In this document: piece by piece, positions 46,853-56,298 of the stretch | How the letters are laid out: the number at the start of each line of letters is the position of its first letter | Position numbering within the stretch: the stretch's first letter is position 1 | DNA from: G963675935 sp963803125 | GTDB lineage: Bacteria; Planctomycetota; Planctomycetia; Pirellulales; Thermoguttaceae | DNA length: 64,000 nt | Assembly: GCA_963803125.1 (NCBI GenBank) | Contig: CAWDLR010000002.1 | Location: forward strand, 62,001 to 126,000 | Direction: 5' to 3' | Position numbers and translations under genes: made by a program | Notes under the pieces: generated by a model | What the model saw: the letters and a program-made list of their open reading frames with translations, nothing else | Told to the model about the DNA's origin: nothing | Database searches by the model: none

Positions 46853-48042
46853 GCCGCGTGGGCGGATCGGCGCGTGGTTTCCAGACGGACGGGAGCGTTC
46901 GGCGCTTCGCTCAGGCGAGCGCTGAGCATGTTGACCGCCGCCGCCAGGCTGAGCACGGTCTGCTCAAAGTGCTTGGCGCCGGCCAGGGTGGTGAGGTTGC
47001 GGTTCAGCGCGTCTTCCAGCCCGGTGATTTCACCGGCGGCCTCGACCGCCCGCTCGAGCACTTCCGTCTGCCGGCCTAATTCACCGGTGGCGGCAGCCAA
47101 GGCATTATGAACCTGTCCGGCCGCGGTCTCCGACATCTTCGCCCAGTGCTCGGCCGCCGAATCGACCGATGACCGCCAAAGCTCGGCCTGCCGCTGGACC
47201 AACGAATCGGTCGCCTGCGCCATTGCCTCGGCCACGCGGCGAACGGCGAACAACTGGCCGTCGCCGGCGACGGGGCTCGCGGCCGCAACCGCGAATCGGC
47301 CCGACAGATCGTCCAGCACGCGATCATCGACCTCCTCCAACAACTGCGTCTCCGCGCCTTCCACGTAGAAGTGGATGAACATCAAGACCATCGACATCGC
47401 CAAGGCCAGGGCCGTCGTGTCGAACTTCAGCCCCAGCCCGTTGAGCACTTGCAGCATCGACTTGTCGGGCGCCCGCAGATCGACGCTGTTCAGCGCCATC
47501 GTGATGCCGATTACCGTGCCCAGGAAACCGAGGATCGGGATCGCCCAGACGATGACGCGGAACAGGCCGTAGCTGACGTGTAGCCGGCCGGCGTCCAGGT
47601 CGGCGAGGTATTTCAGTTCGTCGTCGAGCTTCTCGGCCGAGTCGTGCCGCTCGACGTGTTTAAGGGCCGCATGCAGCCGGCCGACGTAGTATTCGCACTG
47701 GCGACGGCCGGGAAGCTCATCGAGCGCCGCCAGCAGTTCTTCGGCCTCCTCGGCCGACTGCCGCTCTTCCGGTCTTGCTCCGAGCGGCGACCTCCGCAGC
47801 CCCGCCCGCTGCGCCGCGACATCGAACATCTTGACCACTAGCGCCGCCAGCCCGACGGAAAACAACACCGTCTCCATGTACTCGACCGGATGGTGGGTAA
47901 AGTAACGGAGGACAAAGTCCTTCATGCCGGGGGCATTGGGCGGGATCGTTCGCAGCACGCCATAAAACGCGACGGACCCCAAGACGCCCCACCACAATGG
48001 CGAGCGGGTGACGGAGTGGACATATTGAGTCGGTTTGTTCAT
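46849..48042 (-). CDS. MotA/TolQ/ExbB-type proton channel protein
   Basis: 397 residues. Helices: SPLWWGVLGSVAFYGVLRTI, YMETVLFSVGLAALVVKMF, VSYGLFRVIVWAIPILGFLG TVIGI and FDTTALALAMSMVLMFIHFY. The LGFLGTVIGITMALNSV segment and the TTALALAMSM helix are the signature of ExbB/TolQ/MotA channels. The C-terminal 150 residues are a coiled coil. It starts a three-gene operon whose partners have single ExbD-like helices, so the whole likely forms a proton-driven envelope machine. Its specific task is unknown. Confidence 0.88.
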   Translation of the reverse strand: MNKPTQYVHSVTRSPLWWGVLGSVAFYGVLRTIPPNAPGMKDFVLRYFTHHPVEYMETVLFSVGLAALVVKMFDVAAQRAGLRRSPLGARPEERQSAEEAEELLAALDELPGRRQCEYYVGRLHAALKHVERHDSAEKLDDELKYLADLDAGRLHVSYGLFRVIVWAIPILGFLGTVIGITMALNSVDLRAPDKSMLQVLNGLGLKFDTTALALAMSMVLMFIHFYVEGAETQLLEEVDDRVLDDLSGRFAVAAASPVAGDGQLFAVRRVAEAMAQATDSLVQRQAELWRSSVDSAAEHWAKMSETAAGQVHNALAAATGELGRQTEVLERAVEAAGEITGLEDALNRNLTTLAGAKHFEQTVLSLAAAVNMLSARLSEAPNAPVRLETTRRSAHAA

Positions 48043-48465
48043 CGCCGATCGGACCTTTCCTGGTGCGGCATTGTGCCGAGTAGGCGACGGCTGCCGCCGG
48101 CGCTTATGCCAGCGCGCGTACGGAGAGCCGAAGCACCCTCAAAATCGGCCCAATCGCTACATTTTATTAGCCGAATCGGCGAGGAATGTTAAGAGGGGAT
48201 GTGAAGGCAATCTGGGATGAGTTTTGAGGGTCGCTTCCTACGGCAGTTGCATCACGGTTGTCGCTTTGGCAGCACCGCGTGAGAATCCGATGAGGGTCTA
48301 CCGAAGCTCCGGCTGTAGGAGATGACTTGCGTCACGCGTTGTGCCCCCGCTTCGACCCGCATCATTATCAGGCGCGGCAGTAGTTGCAGTAATAGGTTCC
48401 GGAATTTGCAAACCCTTGGGTGAGGGAGCGGCGTCCCCGCACCTCATCGCTTCCCTTCGGGGCGC

Positions 48466-48560
48466 GGCTAAACGGCGGATGGAGCGCGGGGCGGCAGTAC
48501 AACTGTGCGCCCCCGCGGTGGACGTGCGGCGAACAAGTTCGCCGGCTAAACGTCGCGGTC
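48466..48560. repeat. Diverged palindromic element, GGCTAAACGGCGG family
   Basis: GCGCGGCTAAACGGCGGATG and GTTCGCCGGCTAAACGTCGC share the core of the 21478 and 28305 elements. It lies in the 790-base gap 48043-48832, where I recognise no gene. Confidence 0.5.
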
Positions 48561-48684
48561 ATCACCACCCGCTCCGCCGCGACCATCCGCGCGGGCGGCA
48601 AACTTTCCCAAAGTGACCGGCGGCAAAAGGCCGATGATGAGTCAACCGGCCTCCATGATTGCCATGCGTATTCCCAGGGGGGGA

Positions 48685-48735
48685 AACAGTCCGGCGTCGG
48701 CCCGTCGATGGGTCGCCCGGACTGTTGCTTTTCTT
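48685..48735 (+). terminator. Perfect 10-bp stem with GCTTTTCTT tail, no gene upstream
   Basis: AACAGTCCGG at 48685-48694 and CCGGACTGTT at 48717-48726 form a stem, followed by GCTTTTCTT. It looks like a rho-independent terminator on the + strand, but no + strand gene ends nearby. It could end an unannotated small RNA transcribed in 48043-48684. Confidence 0.5.
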
Positions 48736-48832
48736 GAGCCGCGTTGACGCCCGGGCAGCCATTGCCGACAATGCAAATTGGCTGCCAGGAATCGAATAAC
48801 ATGCGAATCGACGCGGAGCGAACGCCCGGCGG

Positions 48833-50548
48833 ATGAAGCGAGCAGCAAGAACGACGCCAAACCGCGCAGACCAACCGACCGGCAAGCGAAGGAGCGCTGC
48901 TGGCGTCGGGCGGGCAAGCGGCTCCTTCCTCGTCAGCGGCCGCCCTGTGCGCGCGAAGGGCTGGCTGGCCGCGCTTGCCCTGGCGGCAGTCGTTTTCCTG
49001 GCCTACCAGCCGGCTTGGCATGGGGGCTTCATTTGGGACGACGACGCCCATGTCCTCCGCCCCGAACTGCAATCGTGGAACGGACTGGGCCGCATCTGGT
49101 GGGACCTGAAGGCCACGCAGCAGTACTACCCGCTGGTGCACAGCGCGTTCTGGCTGGAGTACCGGCTCTGGGGCGATGCGACGCTCGGATACCACCTGGT
49201 GAATATCGCTCTGCACGTTGCGGCGGCGTTGCTGGCGGCGGCGGTTCTGCGGCGGCTGCGAGTGCCCGGGGCGTATCTGGCGGCGGCGATCTTCGCGCTG
49301 CACCCGGTCGAGGTCGAATCGGTCGCCTGGATTTCGGAGCTGAAGAACACGCTGTCGGCCGTGTTCTATCTCTCCGCCGCTTTGGTCTATCTTCACTTCG
49401 ACCAGAACCGCAAGAAGATTCTGTACTCGCTTGCCCTGGGGCTGTTCGTGCTCGGGCTGTTGAGCAAGACGGTCGTGGCGACGCTGCCGGCGGCGTTGCT
49501 GGTGGTCTTCTGGTGGCAACGGGGGCGATTGTCGTGGCGGCGCGACGTACTGCCGCTGGTGCCCTTCTTCGCTCTCGCCGCGATCGCCGGTGTTTGCACC
49601 GCGTTGGTGGAGCGAAAGCTCGGCGGCGCCGAGGGGGCGGAGTTCAATTTCACCACGATCGAGCGCTGCCTGATCGCCGGTCGGGCGATCTGGTTCTACC
49701 TGGGTAAGCTCGTTTGGCCCAGCGACCTGATTTTCATCTATCCGCGCTGGAACATCAGTCAAACGGTGTGGTGGCAATACGCCTTCCCCGCCGCGGCGCT
49801 GCTGCTGTTGGCGGGGCTTTGGGCATTGCGGCGTCGCGTGCGGGCGCCATTGGCGGCGGCGTTGTTTTTCGTCGGTACTCTTTTTCCTGCCTTGGGTTTC
49901 TGCAATATCTATCCGTTCATCTTCTCGTTCGTGGCCGACCACTTCCAATACCTGGCCAGCCTGGGGATCATCGTACTGGCATCGGCCGGGGTGGCGCTGC
50001 TGCTGGGCCGTTGGGGTTTCTGGGGACGCTGGCCGGCCTACTGTCTCTGCGGCGTGCTGCTGACCGTGCTGGCGACGCGAACCTGGGCCCAGTGCTGCAT
50101 GTACTCCGACATCGAACAGCTCTATCGCACGACGATCGAGCGGAACCCCGATTGTTGGATGGCCTATCTCAATCTCGGTGAGTTCTTGGGGAAGGACCGC
50201 CGGCTCGACGAGGCGATGGGCTGCTACGCCACAGCGATCCGGCTCAGGCCGAGTTGCAAATTGGCTCATCTCAACCTCGGCGAGGCCTTCGTCCGCTGCC
50301 ATCGCCTGGACGACGCGATGGCGGAATACCGCTGGGCCCTGTCGCTCGATCCCGACTATGCCGAGGCCCATTACAACGTCGGCAATGTCCTTGTGCTTCG
50401 CGGGCGGTTGGCCGAGGCCGAGGCCGAGTATCGGCGCGCGCTGGCAATTCGCTCCTGCTACGCCGAGGCGCAACGCAAGCTTGACATGGTTCTTTCGCAT
50501 CCGGAGGAGCTTCGAGCGAAAGACGAGCCGCGCGGAAACGCCATGTGA
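48833..50548 (+). CDS. TMTC-like membrane protein with C-terminal TPR repeats
   Basis: 571 residues. About ten membrane helices follow a basic N-terminus. The motif GFIWDDDAHVL after the first helix is typical of TMTC/GT39-like glycosyltransferase-type proteins, in which the Asp pair is catalytic. The last 140 residues are TPR repeats (AYLNLGEFLGKDRRLDEAMG; AHLNLGEAFVRCHRLDDAMA; AHYNVGNVLVLRGRLAEAEA). The ATG at 48833 is at the end of a short upstream gap. Homologues in eukaryotes are O-mannosyltransferases; a glycan-transfer role here is inference. Confidence 0.82.
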   Translation: MKRAARTTPNRADQPTGKRRSAAGVGRASGSFLVSGRPVRAKGWLAALALAAVVFLAYQPAWHGGFIWDDDAHVLRPELQSWNGLGRIWWDLKATQQYYPLVHSAFWLEYRLWGDATLGYHLVNIALHVAAALLAAAVLRRLRVPGAYLAAAIFALHPVEVESVAWISELKNTLSAVFYLSAALVYLHFDQNRKKILYSLALGLFVLGLLSKTVVATLPAALLVVFWWQRGRLSWRRDVLPLVPFFALAAIAGVCTALVERKLGGAEGAEFNFTTIERCLIAGRAIWFYLGKLVWPSDLIFIYPRWNISQTVWWQYAFPAAALLLLAGLWALRRRVRAPLAAALFFVGTLFPALGFCNIYPFIFSFVADHFQYLASLGIIVLASAGVALLLGRWGFWGRWPAYCLCGVLLTVLATRTWAQCCMYSDIEQLYRTTIERNPDCWMAYLNLGEFLGKDRRLDEAMGCYATAIRLRPSCKLAHLNLGEAFVRCHRLDDAMAEYRWALSLDPDYAEAHYNVGNVLVLRGRLAEAEAEYRRALAIRSCYAEAQRKLDMVLSHPEELRAKDEPRGNAM

Positions 50549-50860
50549 AGCCCATCCCACTCGCCGCACGGTCGACAATGAAGAAGCCGTCTTATTCGTG
50601 CATTCTTCGCTCCGACCGCTGTCTGCCCTGATACTTCCGGGTGCCTTGCCCCGCGGGGAGCGGCTGCATAAGAGTTTATTAGAGGCGGAGCGCAGGGCGA
50701 GAAACAGACTAGGGCAGACGAGAGCGTCCAGCCGCGAAATCCAGGCCATGTGCTTTGCCGCCTGCGGCGAAGACCTGTTGGTTATTCGTTCGCCGCGGCT
50801 AAGTGTCCTGCTTGCCCGCGCCTGGACCGGGAGGGCAGCGTTACTGCTGGAGATTCAATT

Positions 50861-51235
50861 ATGACTGCAACGATCAACATCCTCGTCGTCGCGGATGATG
50901 AGGAGACATGCGGATATTTGGCGAAGATTCTCTCAGCAAAGGACTGGCGAACGGATCAGGCCTGGATCGGCTCGAAGGCCTTGCAGCTTGCCCGCAGCAA
51001 CGCGTATGACGCCGTCGTCTTTGATTATCGGCGGCCAGGATTGGACGGGGCGGAAATGTGCCGGCTCATACATCAGGCCCAGCCCGACGCGCGGCATATC
51101 TTCATGACGGGCGCCGCCGACGTTGAGACCGTACACCATGCTGTGCAAGCGGGGGCAGATCGCGTCCTGGCCAAACCGGTTGACCCCACGCAGCTTATCC
51201 AGATATTGGCGGGAGAGGAAGTCGCGTCCCCGTAA
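50861..51235 (+). CDS. Single-domain response regulator
   Basis: 124 residues starting MTATINILVVADDEETCGYL. The receiver domain is complete: acidic pocket ADDEE, phospho-acceptor Asp in VVFDYRRPGLDGAEMC, switch Thr in FMTGA and conserved Lys in LAKPVDPTQL. There is no output domain. No histidine kinase is nearby. The start at 50861 was preferred over longer in-frame starts because it begins the first beta-strand. The gap 50549-50860 shows no recognisable feature. Confidence 0.88.
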   Translation: MTATINILVVADDEETCGYLAKILSAKDWRTDQAWIGSKALQLARSNAYDAVVFDYRRPGLDGAEMCRLIHQAQPDARHIFMTGAADVETVHHAVQAGADRVLAKPVDPTQLIQILAGEEVASP

Positions 51236-51254
51236 GCAGCACAGGAGGATTGCC

Positions 51255-51650
51255 ATGGCTCGCCTGATTACCGTACTGGTGGTGATCGCCATTGTGGTGG
51301 GCGTCGTGCTGGCCGCGACGGGCGTTCTGCGATTTCAAGATACGAAGGACCAGTCGGTCATTACGATCGACAAGAAGGCACTGAAAGAGAAAGCGGAGGC
51401 AGCCGCGTTGCAGGCCGAGAAGGCCGGCGGCAAAGCCCTCGATAAGGCCGGCCAGGCGTTGCACGAAGGGGCCAAGCGATTGCGAGATTCGGCGGAAGAT
51501 GACAACCGCGCGGCAACGAAACCTCCGGCCGGCGGTCAGAGAAATGGACGACAACCGGGCGGCGGCAACCCCGCGCCCGCAGGAGACGATTCGGTTCGGC
51601 GGCCGTCGGCACAGCCGTCGGCCTCCGATGCTCTACAACCAGGAAAGTGA
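51255..51650 (+). CDS. Membrane-anchored hypothetical protein
   Basis: 131 residues. AGGAGG lies 7 bases upstream of the ATG. One N-terminal helix (LITVLVVIAIVVGVVLAATG) is followed by a charged helical segment (KKALKEKAEAAALQAEKAGG; AGQALHEGAKRLRDSAEDDN) and a Pro/Gly-rich end. It follows the response regulator by 19 bases, so co-transcription is likely. No family recognised. Confidence 0.65.
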   Translation: MARLITVLVVIAIVVGVVLAATGVLRFQDTKDQSVITIDKKALKEKAEAAALQAEKAGGKALDKAGQALHEGAKRLRDSAEDDNRAATKPPAGGQRNGRQPGGGNPAPAGDDSVRRPSAQPSASDALQPGK

Positions 51651-51687
51651 TTCTTTTTGCGGCTCCGGCCGCGAGAGGAGGTGTGTT

Positions 51688-52056
51688 ATGCGATGGGCGG
51701 TATTGAGCGTGGTCTTTGCAGGCCTGCTGGCTCTCGGCACGGCGTTTGCCTTTGAGCAGGGAGTTTCTACAAGCGCTGCCACGATTCCCAGTGTGACGTC
51801 TTCGACGGATAGCAATTTGGTGGTGACCCCGGTGCAGTGGTACACCTATAGTTATCCCGGCTCCTACGGCTACTCGTACTATCCGTACTACGGCTACAGT
51901 TACACGTACCCGTATTACAGCTACTCGTACCGGCCGTATTATAGCTACCAGCCGTACTACAACGGCTATTACACGTATCCGTATTCGAGCTACTACGCTC
52001 CGAACGGCTACTACTATCAAGCGGCGCGGCCGTACTATTATTCCTACCGCTACTGA
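51688..52056 (+). CDS. Secreted Tyr-rich low-complexity protein
   Basis: 122 residues with GAGGAGGT before the ATG. The signal peptide is WAVLSVVFAGLLALGTAFAF. From residue 50 the protein is a run of Y/S/G/P units (YSYPGSYGYSYYPYYGYSYT; YSYRPYYSYQPYYNGYYTYP). Such Tyr-rich exported proteins may crosslink or self-assemble at the surface; no enzyme motif is seen. It is immediately followed by another secreted W/Y-rich protein. Confidence 0.75.
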   Translation: MRWAVLSVVFAGLLALGTAFAFEQGVSTSAATIPSVTSSTDSNLVVTPVQWYTYSYPGSYGYSYYPYYGYSYTYPYYSYSYRPYYSYQPYYNGYYTYPYSSYYAPNGYYYQAARPYYYSYRY

Positions 52057-52274
52057 CGCTTCCGGCGGGAGTGTTCTTGAGAGGCGAGTCGCCGGCGGCA
52101 GGGAAGAGGGGGCAGGTTCAGTGAACTTCCTACCGCCGGCTTCTGCTTGCGCACTACCTTGGGCGGTAATTGTCTTTTTGCCAGGCCGTCCAGATAATTC
52201 TCCGGTTTCCGGATATCATAAGCCTGCGCACCGCGCTGGGCGGGGAGGCACCGGTTTTCCAAGGAGTTGAGGTC

Positions 52275-54050
52275 ATGAGAAAGTACGGTATCGAGTTGGG
52301 TCTGTTTCTGGTGACGATGGCGGCAGCGGCCGCGCTGCTGGCGAGTGCGGCCGCCGGCAGCGATGATGCGAACGTGCCGCCGCCGCCGCCGAGCAGTACC
52401 GGCCTCGCCGCCTCGAATGCCGCTAGCGGCGACGTTGCCGGTACGGAAGTGATGATGCGCGGGCCGATTCACGAAGCATACGCGCAGCCGGTCAGTACCG
52501 GCGCAGTCAGCCAATTGGTGGTTCCCAAGAAGCCGCCGGAGGCGATCGAGGAAATCCCGCCCGATCAGAAGCCGGCCGATGAAAACACGACTTGGATCGG
52601 CGGTTACTGGGCGTGGGACGACGGCCGAAAGGACTTCGACTGGGTCAGCGGCGTGTGGCGCGTGCCGCCACCGAACGAACGCTGGGTCGCCGGCTATTGG
52701 ACCGCGGTCAACGGCGGATACAGTTGGGTGCCAGGATTCTGGGCGCCCGTAACTACGGAGAGCGCCGTCTACTATCCCGAACCGCCGGCTTCGTTGGAAC
52801 AAGGCCCGACGAGCGAGCAGCCGTCGCAGAACGAGGTTTGGATACCGGGCTGCTGGAGTTGGGTGGACACGCGTTACGTCTGGCGGCCGGGCTACTGGGC
52901 GGCGGCGCAGCCTGGTTGGGTCTGGACGGCCGCCTCCTATTGCTGGAGCCCGCGGGGCTGGGTCTTGTGCAACGGCTATTGGGATTACACGCTTGACCGC
53001 CGCGGTCTGTTGTTCGCCCCGGTGGCGTTTACCAGGCCGATTTACAACCGGGTCGGCTATACGTTCTCTCCCTCGGTGGTGCTCGACAGTGGGCTGCTGA
53101 CCTCCTATCTGTTCGTGCGGCCCGATTGCAGCCAATACTATTTTGGCGATTACTACGCCGCCAACTACGACAGACTGGGGATCTACCCCTGGTTCGCGGT
53201 CGGCAGCCATCGCGGCTACAGCTACGATCCGCTCTTCTCGTTTTACGTCTGGCGAAACGCCAGCAGCAATCCGCGCTGGCTGGGGAACCTGAGGAGTTCC
53301 TACGTCTACTATCGGGCCCATCCCGAGCAGCGCTTGCCGCACACCTGGGCGGCGATGCAACAAGTCGCCGCCTCGCCGGGCAATCGAGCCAATCGGCAAT
53401 TCCTGGGACTGGCCAGCACGCTGCAAGACCTGAGTAAGAATCCGCGTTCTCCAGTGCGTCTTGCCGCGGTCCCCTCGCAACAGCGGACGAATTTCCAGCA
53501 GAATGCCGGCTTGATGCGGCAATTCGAACGCGAGCGGGCAACGATGGAGAAAACGGCGACGAATACGCTCGGCCACGGAGGAACAGCGCGACTGAATGCG
53601 GCCACCGCCGCGAAGACGCCGCAAACGCTCCGCTTCCCGCAAGTGGCCCGCACGATCAACCAGCGCAGCCTCGGCCAGACGGGGCAGAATCTCCGCCAGA
53701 CAATGAAGCCGATTTACCCACCCTCTTCGTCCGAGCGGCGATCGGAGACCATCCCCAGGGAAGCCCGCAAGCCGGTGATCCAAAACCAGGGAACGACGAA
53801 AGGAACCGGGCCGACGGGCGTGACCGAACGAAAGCCCCCGCCGAAATCGATGGAAGAGCGAAAACCGCTAGAAACCACGGAAAAGAGAATACCGCAGACA
53901 ATTCAGCAGCGCCAATCGCAGGGCGGCGGCGGAAACAAGGGGCCGAGCACACAGCAACGCAACGTCCCCCCGCCGAACCCGCCCGCACAGCGCGGCGGAA
54001 GCCAGTCGCCATCGAAGGGAAACAACAAAGACGAACGCAAGATACAGTGA
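52275..54050 (+). CDS. Secreted protein with WxxGxW-type repeats
   Basis: 591 residues. The signal peptide is LFLVTMAAAAALLASAAAGS. Residues about 110-260 carry YXWVPG-type repeats (TTWIGGYWAWDDGRKDFDWV; RWVAGYWTAVNGGYSWVPGF; VWIPGCWSWVDTRYVWRPGY), as in BcpO-related WXXGXW proteins. A Tyr-rich middle is followed by a basic, Gln/Pro-rich, disordered C-terminus of about 200 residues (RQTMKPIYPPSSSERRSETI). ATG at 52275 with AAGGAGTTGAG upstream. Role unknown; probably envelope or surface. Confidence 0.8.
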   Translation: MRKYGIELGLFLVTMAAAAALLASAAAGSDDANVPPPPPSSTGLAASNAASGDVAGTEVMMRGPIHEAYAQPVSTGAVSQLVVPKKPPEAIEEIPPDQKPADENTTWIGGYWAWDDGRKDFDWVSGVWRVPPPNERWVAGYWTAVNGGYSWVPGFWAPVTTESAVYYPEPPASLEQGPTSEQPSQNEVWIPGCWSWVDTRYVWRPGYWAAAQPGWVWTAASYCWSPRGWVLCNGYWDYTLDRRGLLFAPVAFTRPIYNRVGYTFSPSVVLDSGLLTSYLFVRPDCSQYYFGDYYAANYDRLGIYPWFAVGSHRGYSYDPLFSFYVWRNASSNPRWLGNLRSSYVYYRAHPEQRLPHTWAAMQQVAASPGNRANRQFLGLASTLQDLSKNPRSPVRLAAVPSQQRTNFQQNAGLMRQFERERATMEKTATNTLGHGGTARLNAATAAKTPQTLRFPQVARTINQRSLGQTGQNLRQTMKPIYPPSSSERRSETIPREARKPVIQNQGTTKGTGPTGVTERKPPPKSMEERKPLETTEKRIPQTIQQRQSQGGGGNKGPSTQQRNVPPPNPPAQRGGSQSPSKGNNKDERKIQ

Positions 54051-54101
54051 GCGGTTTGCCGTCTTTCTGACCGCGGCGTCTTGGGTTACGCGGTACTTGG
54101 G

Positions 54102-54130
54102 TTGGGGTGGCAGTTGAACTGCCACCCCAA
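54102..54130. repeat. REP hairpin, perfect copy of the RAYT family
   Basis: TTGGGGTGGCAGTT and AACTGCCACCCCAA form perfect 14-bp arms around one G. It lies between the convergent genes ending at 54050 and 54142. Confidence 0.95.
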
Positions 54131-54141
54131 CGGGTGGAAGC

Positions 54142-55560
54142 TCACCGCTGAGTGCTGGCAGCCAGCACCCGCGTCGTTCCGCCCTGCGTGAGCATGATCT
54201 CCATGTTCGGACGATTGCTCTTCCAGGCCCCGGCGGTGAAGTCGGGCACTTCGATCGAATTGGAGCGGTGCAGCACCGACCATTCGCTCAGCGGCACGAT
54301 CGAACTCCAGGCCGCGGCGTCGTAGACGTCCTGGTCCAACGGCAGGCCGTTCCGCAGGCAGTCTATCAGGCGCCAGCACTCCAGCAGGTCGCCGCCGCCG
54401 TGGCCGCCGAACTTCTTCGTCAGCTCGCCCATCCGCCGCAGGATCGTCGGCGTATACTCCCTGACCAGGGCGTTGTATTTCTTCGGCGCGACCCAGCCGC
54501 TTAAGCCCTTCGAGATTCGCGGCGGATGGGGATACTCCAGGGCCATCCCCTTGGTGCCGCTGATGCCGTGGATCACCGTATGCGGTCCCTGCGGCGAGGT
54601 GGCGTCGTGCTGCAACATGATCGTCCGCCCCTTGACCGTGCGGATGATCGTGGTGCTCATGTTGCCGCGGTAGGTCTTCTCGGCGAAGGACTTGAAGAAA
54701 TCGTCCCTTGCCGCCAGCTCCCGAGCCTTTGCCCGCATCATGAAGTCGTCGCTCTCCATCGACACCAGGTAATCGAAGCGGTCGCCGCGATTGACGTTCA
54801 TGATCTGGCAGATCGGTCCCAGGCCGTGCGTCGGGTAGATGTTGCCGTGGTGCGAGCCGTAGCGCCGCAGCCACCACATGTCCCAATACAGGCTCTTGGA
54901 GAAGTTGTTCCCCATCTTGCTGGTGTTGTAGGCGCAGTCGCCGTGGACGATCTCCCCAAAGAACCCGCGGCGGGCCATGTTCAGCGTCAACAGTTGGAAG
55001 AAACCGTAGGCGTAGTTTTCCAGCATCATGCAGTGCCGCCGCGTCTGCTCGGCCGTCTCGACCAGTCGCCAGCACTCCTCGATCGTGGCCGCGGCCGGAA
55101 CCTCGCTGGCGACGTGCTTGCCGTGCTGCATCGCATAGACGGCCATCTCCGCGTGCATGTAGTAGGGCGTGGTGACGATCACCAGATCGACGTCCCCCTG
55201 CTCGCAGAGTTTCCTCCACGCGTCCTTGTTGCCCGCGTAGAGCGTGGGGCGATGCACGCTGCCTTCCAGGCGTTTGTTGGCGGCGCGCGTGCGTGCCGGC
55301 CGCAGGTCGCACAGGGCGCGAATCTCCACGCCTTCGATGTGCCGCATCGTTTCCAAGTGGCTTGGGCCGCGATTGCCCAGTCCGATGATGCCGATCCGCA
55401 CTTTTTCGATTTTCGCCGCAGCGAAGCCCGACATGTTGAACCGCTGTTTGCGGGGTGGTCGGCTGACCGAATCAGCGGCATATCCTTGCAGGGCGGCACT
55501 GCCGCCAAACCCCAGGGAGGCCAAACTGGTCGCTTTGAAAAAGTCTCGTCGATTTGCCAT
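54142..55560 (-). CDS. Secreted Gfo/Idh/MocA oxidoreductase, GH109-like
   Basis: 472 residues. The start at 55560 gives NRRDFFKATSLASLGFGGSA, a Tat-type signal (RRDFFK). The Rossmann motif is VRIGIIGLGNRGPSHLETMR; the GH109-type signature is YGSHHGNIYPTHGLGPICQI. GH109 enzymes use NAD to hydrolyse alpha-linked N-acetylgalactosamine. Many planctomycete members have no measured activity. An ATG 12 codons upstream is in frame but spoils the Tat signal. No operon partner. Confidence 0.88.
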   Translation of the reverse strand: MANRRDFFKATSLASLGFGGSAALQGYAADSVSRPPRKQRFNMSGFAAAKIEKVRIGIIGLGNRGPSHLETMRHIEGVEIRALCDLRPARTRAANKRLEGSVHRPTLYAGNKDAWRKLCEQGDVDLVIVTTPYYMHAEMAVYAMQHGKHVASEVPAAATIEECWRLVETAEQTRRHCMMLENYAYGFFQLLTLNMARRGFFGEIVHGDCAYNTSKMGNNFSKSLYWDMWWLRRYGSHHGNIYPTHGLGPICQIMNVNRGDRFDYLVSMESDDFMMRAKARELAARDDFFKSFAEKTYRGNMSTTIIRTVKGRTIMLQHDATSPQGPHTVIHGISGTKGMALEYPHPPRISKGLSGWVAPKKYNALVREYTPTILRRMGELTKKFGGHGGGDLLECWRLIDCLRNGLPLDQDVYDAAAWSSIVPLSEWSVLHRSNSIEVPDFTAGAWKSNRPNMEIMLTQGGTTRVLAASTQR

Positions 55561-55607
55561 GATGCGGTTCGCCGGAAAGGGGACGAGGGTGTGCAAGAGA
55601 CGCGGTG

Positions 55608-56059
55608 TCAGGAGCCGATGTTCCCGCCTAACACTCTCAAGACCGCCTTGGGAGGATATCTGCCGATTCGGTTGAGCGCCTCTCGCTCTAAAATGCGCTC
55701 AGCATCGTTCATCGCGAGAGTTCTGACCGTAGCCTCGCCAATCGGTGAGCGCGGCTGGATGGTCGTCCTCACCAACGCGAAGTGATCGGCCCAGCGGTCC
55801 GTGCGCGGGTTGAAAAGCCGCGCCAGTTCTCCGGTAGACGAGGCAATCGAGCCAATGTCGCTGCCCTTTGCCCGGTTGCACAAGGTGCAAGCGTAAGCGA
55901 GGTTGTCAGCGTCGGTCGGGCCGCCGTGCTTCTCGCTGATCACGTGGTCAATTTGACAACCCAAGTACGTGTCGTCTTCGTGAATCAAGCAGTATTCGCA
56001 CAAGTCGCGGCGCGCGAGGCCACCAGGCGACGCAAGTCTGCACTGATATAGCTACTCAT
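55608..56059 (-). CDS. HNH endonuclease, frameshifted
   Basis: About 150 residues. The start at 56059 (MSSYISADLRRLVASRA) leads to the HNH domain in another frame (CEYCLIHEDDTYLGCQIDHV; ISEKHGGPTDADNLAYACTL CNRAKGSDI), with one missing base near 56010 in the GCGGCGCGC run. The rest ends EREALNRIGRYPPKAVLRVL. Its start codon overlaps the stop of the 78-aa gene before it, so the two form a bicistronic unit. Small gene plus HNH pairs of this kind are frequent and probably mobile. Confidence 0.82.
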
Positions 56060-56288
56060 TGGGACAGAACGTTCGAGCGCGAGCCTTGGCCAGCCGCATC
56101 AGGTGTTCCATCTTTAAGAAGTAATCGAGTTCGGAAGTCTCCTCGGCGCTGAGGCCGGCGGTCTTCTCTCGCTCGATCAAGTCGGCAACGCGAGCCTTCG
56201 TTTCCGCAGACGCTTCGAAGTGGGCCACCCCCACGGGCGTCGTTCCGGACGCGATAAAATCGACGATCTCTTCATACGCTCGAATCAT
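56052..56288 (-). CDS. Small protein paired with the HNH endonuclease
   Basis: 78 residues: MIRAYEEIVDFIASGTTPVG then ADLIEREKTAGLSAEETSEL and DYFLKMEHLMRLAKARARTF. This is a recognisable small family found directly upstream of HNH endonucleases, possibly an antitoxin or partner. Its start codon lies in a short palindrome at 56282-56298. Its end overlaps the HNH start. Confidence 0.75.
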   Translation of the reverse strand: MIRAYEEIVDFIASGTTPVGVAHFEASAETKARVADLIEREKTAGLSAEETSELDYFLKMEHLMRLAKARARTFCPNE

Positions 56289-56298
56289 GTTATGATTC
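56282..56298. promoter_or_regulatory. Palindrome over the start codon of the HNH partner gene
   Basis: GAATCAT and ATGATTC face each other around GTT; the minus-strand start codon lies within the left arm. A protein or RNA structure here could block translation or transcription of the pair. Confidence 0.4.

Noticed and set aside
48368..50749. A 793-codon minus-strand open frame
   Set aside because: It lies antisense to the TMTC-like gene and reads as a Gln/Arg/His-rich shadow of GC-rich coding DNA; no motif supports it.
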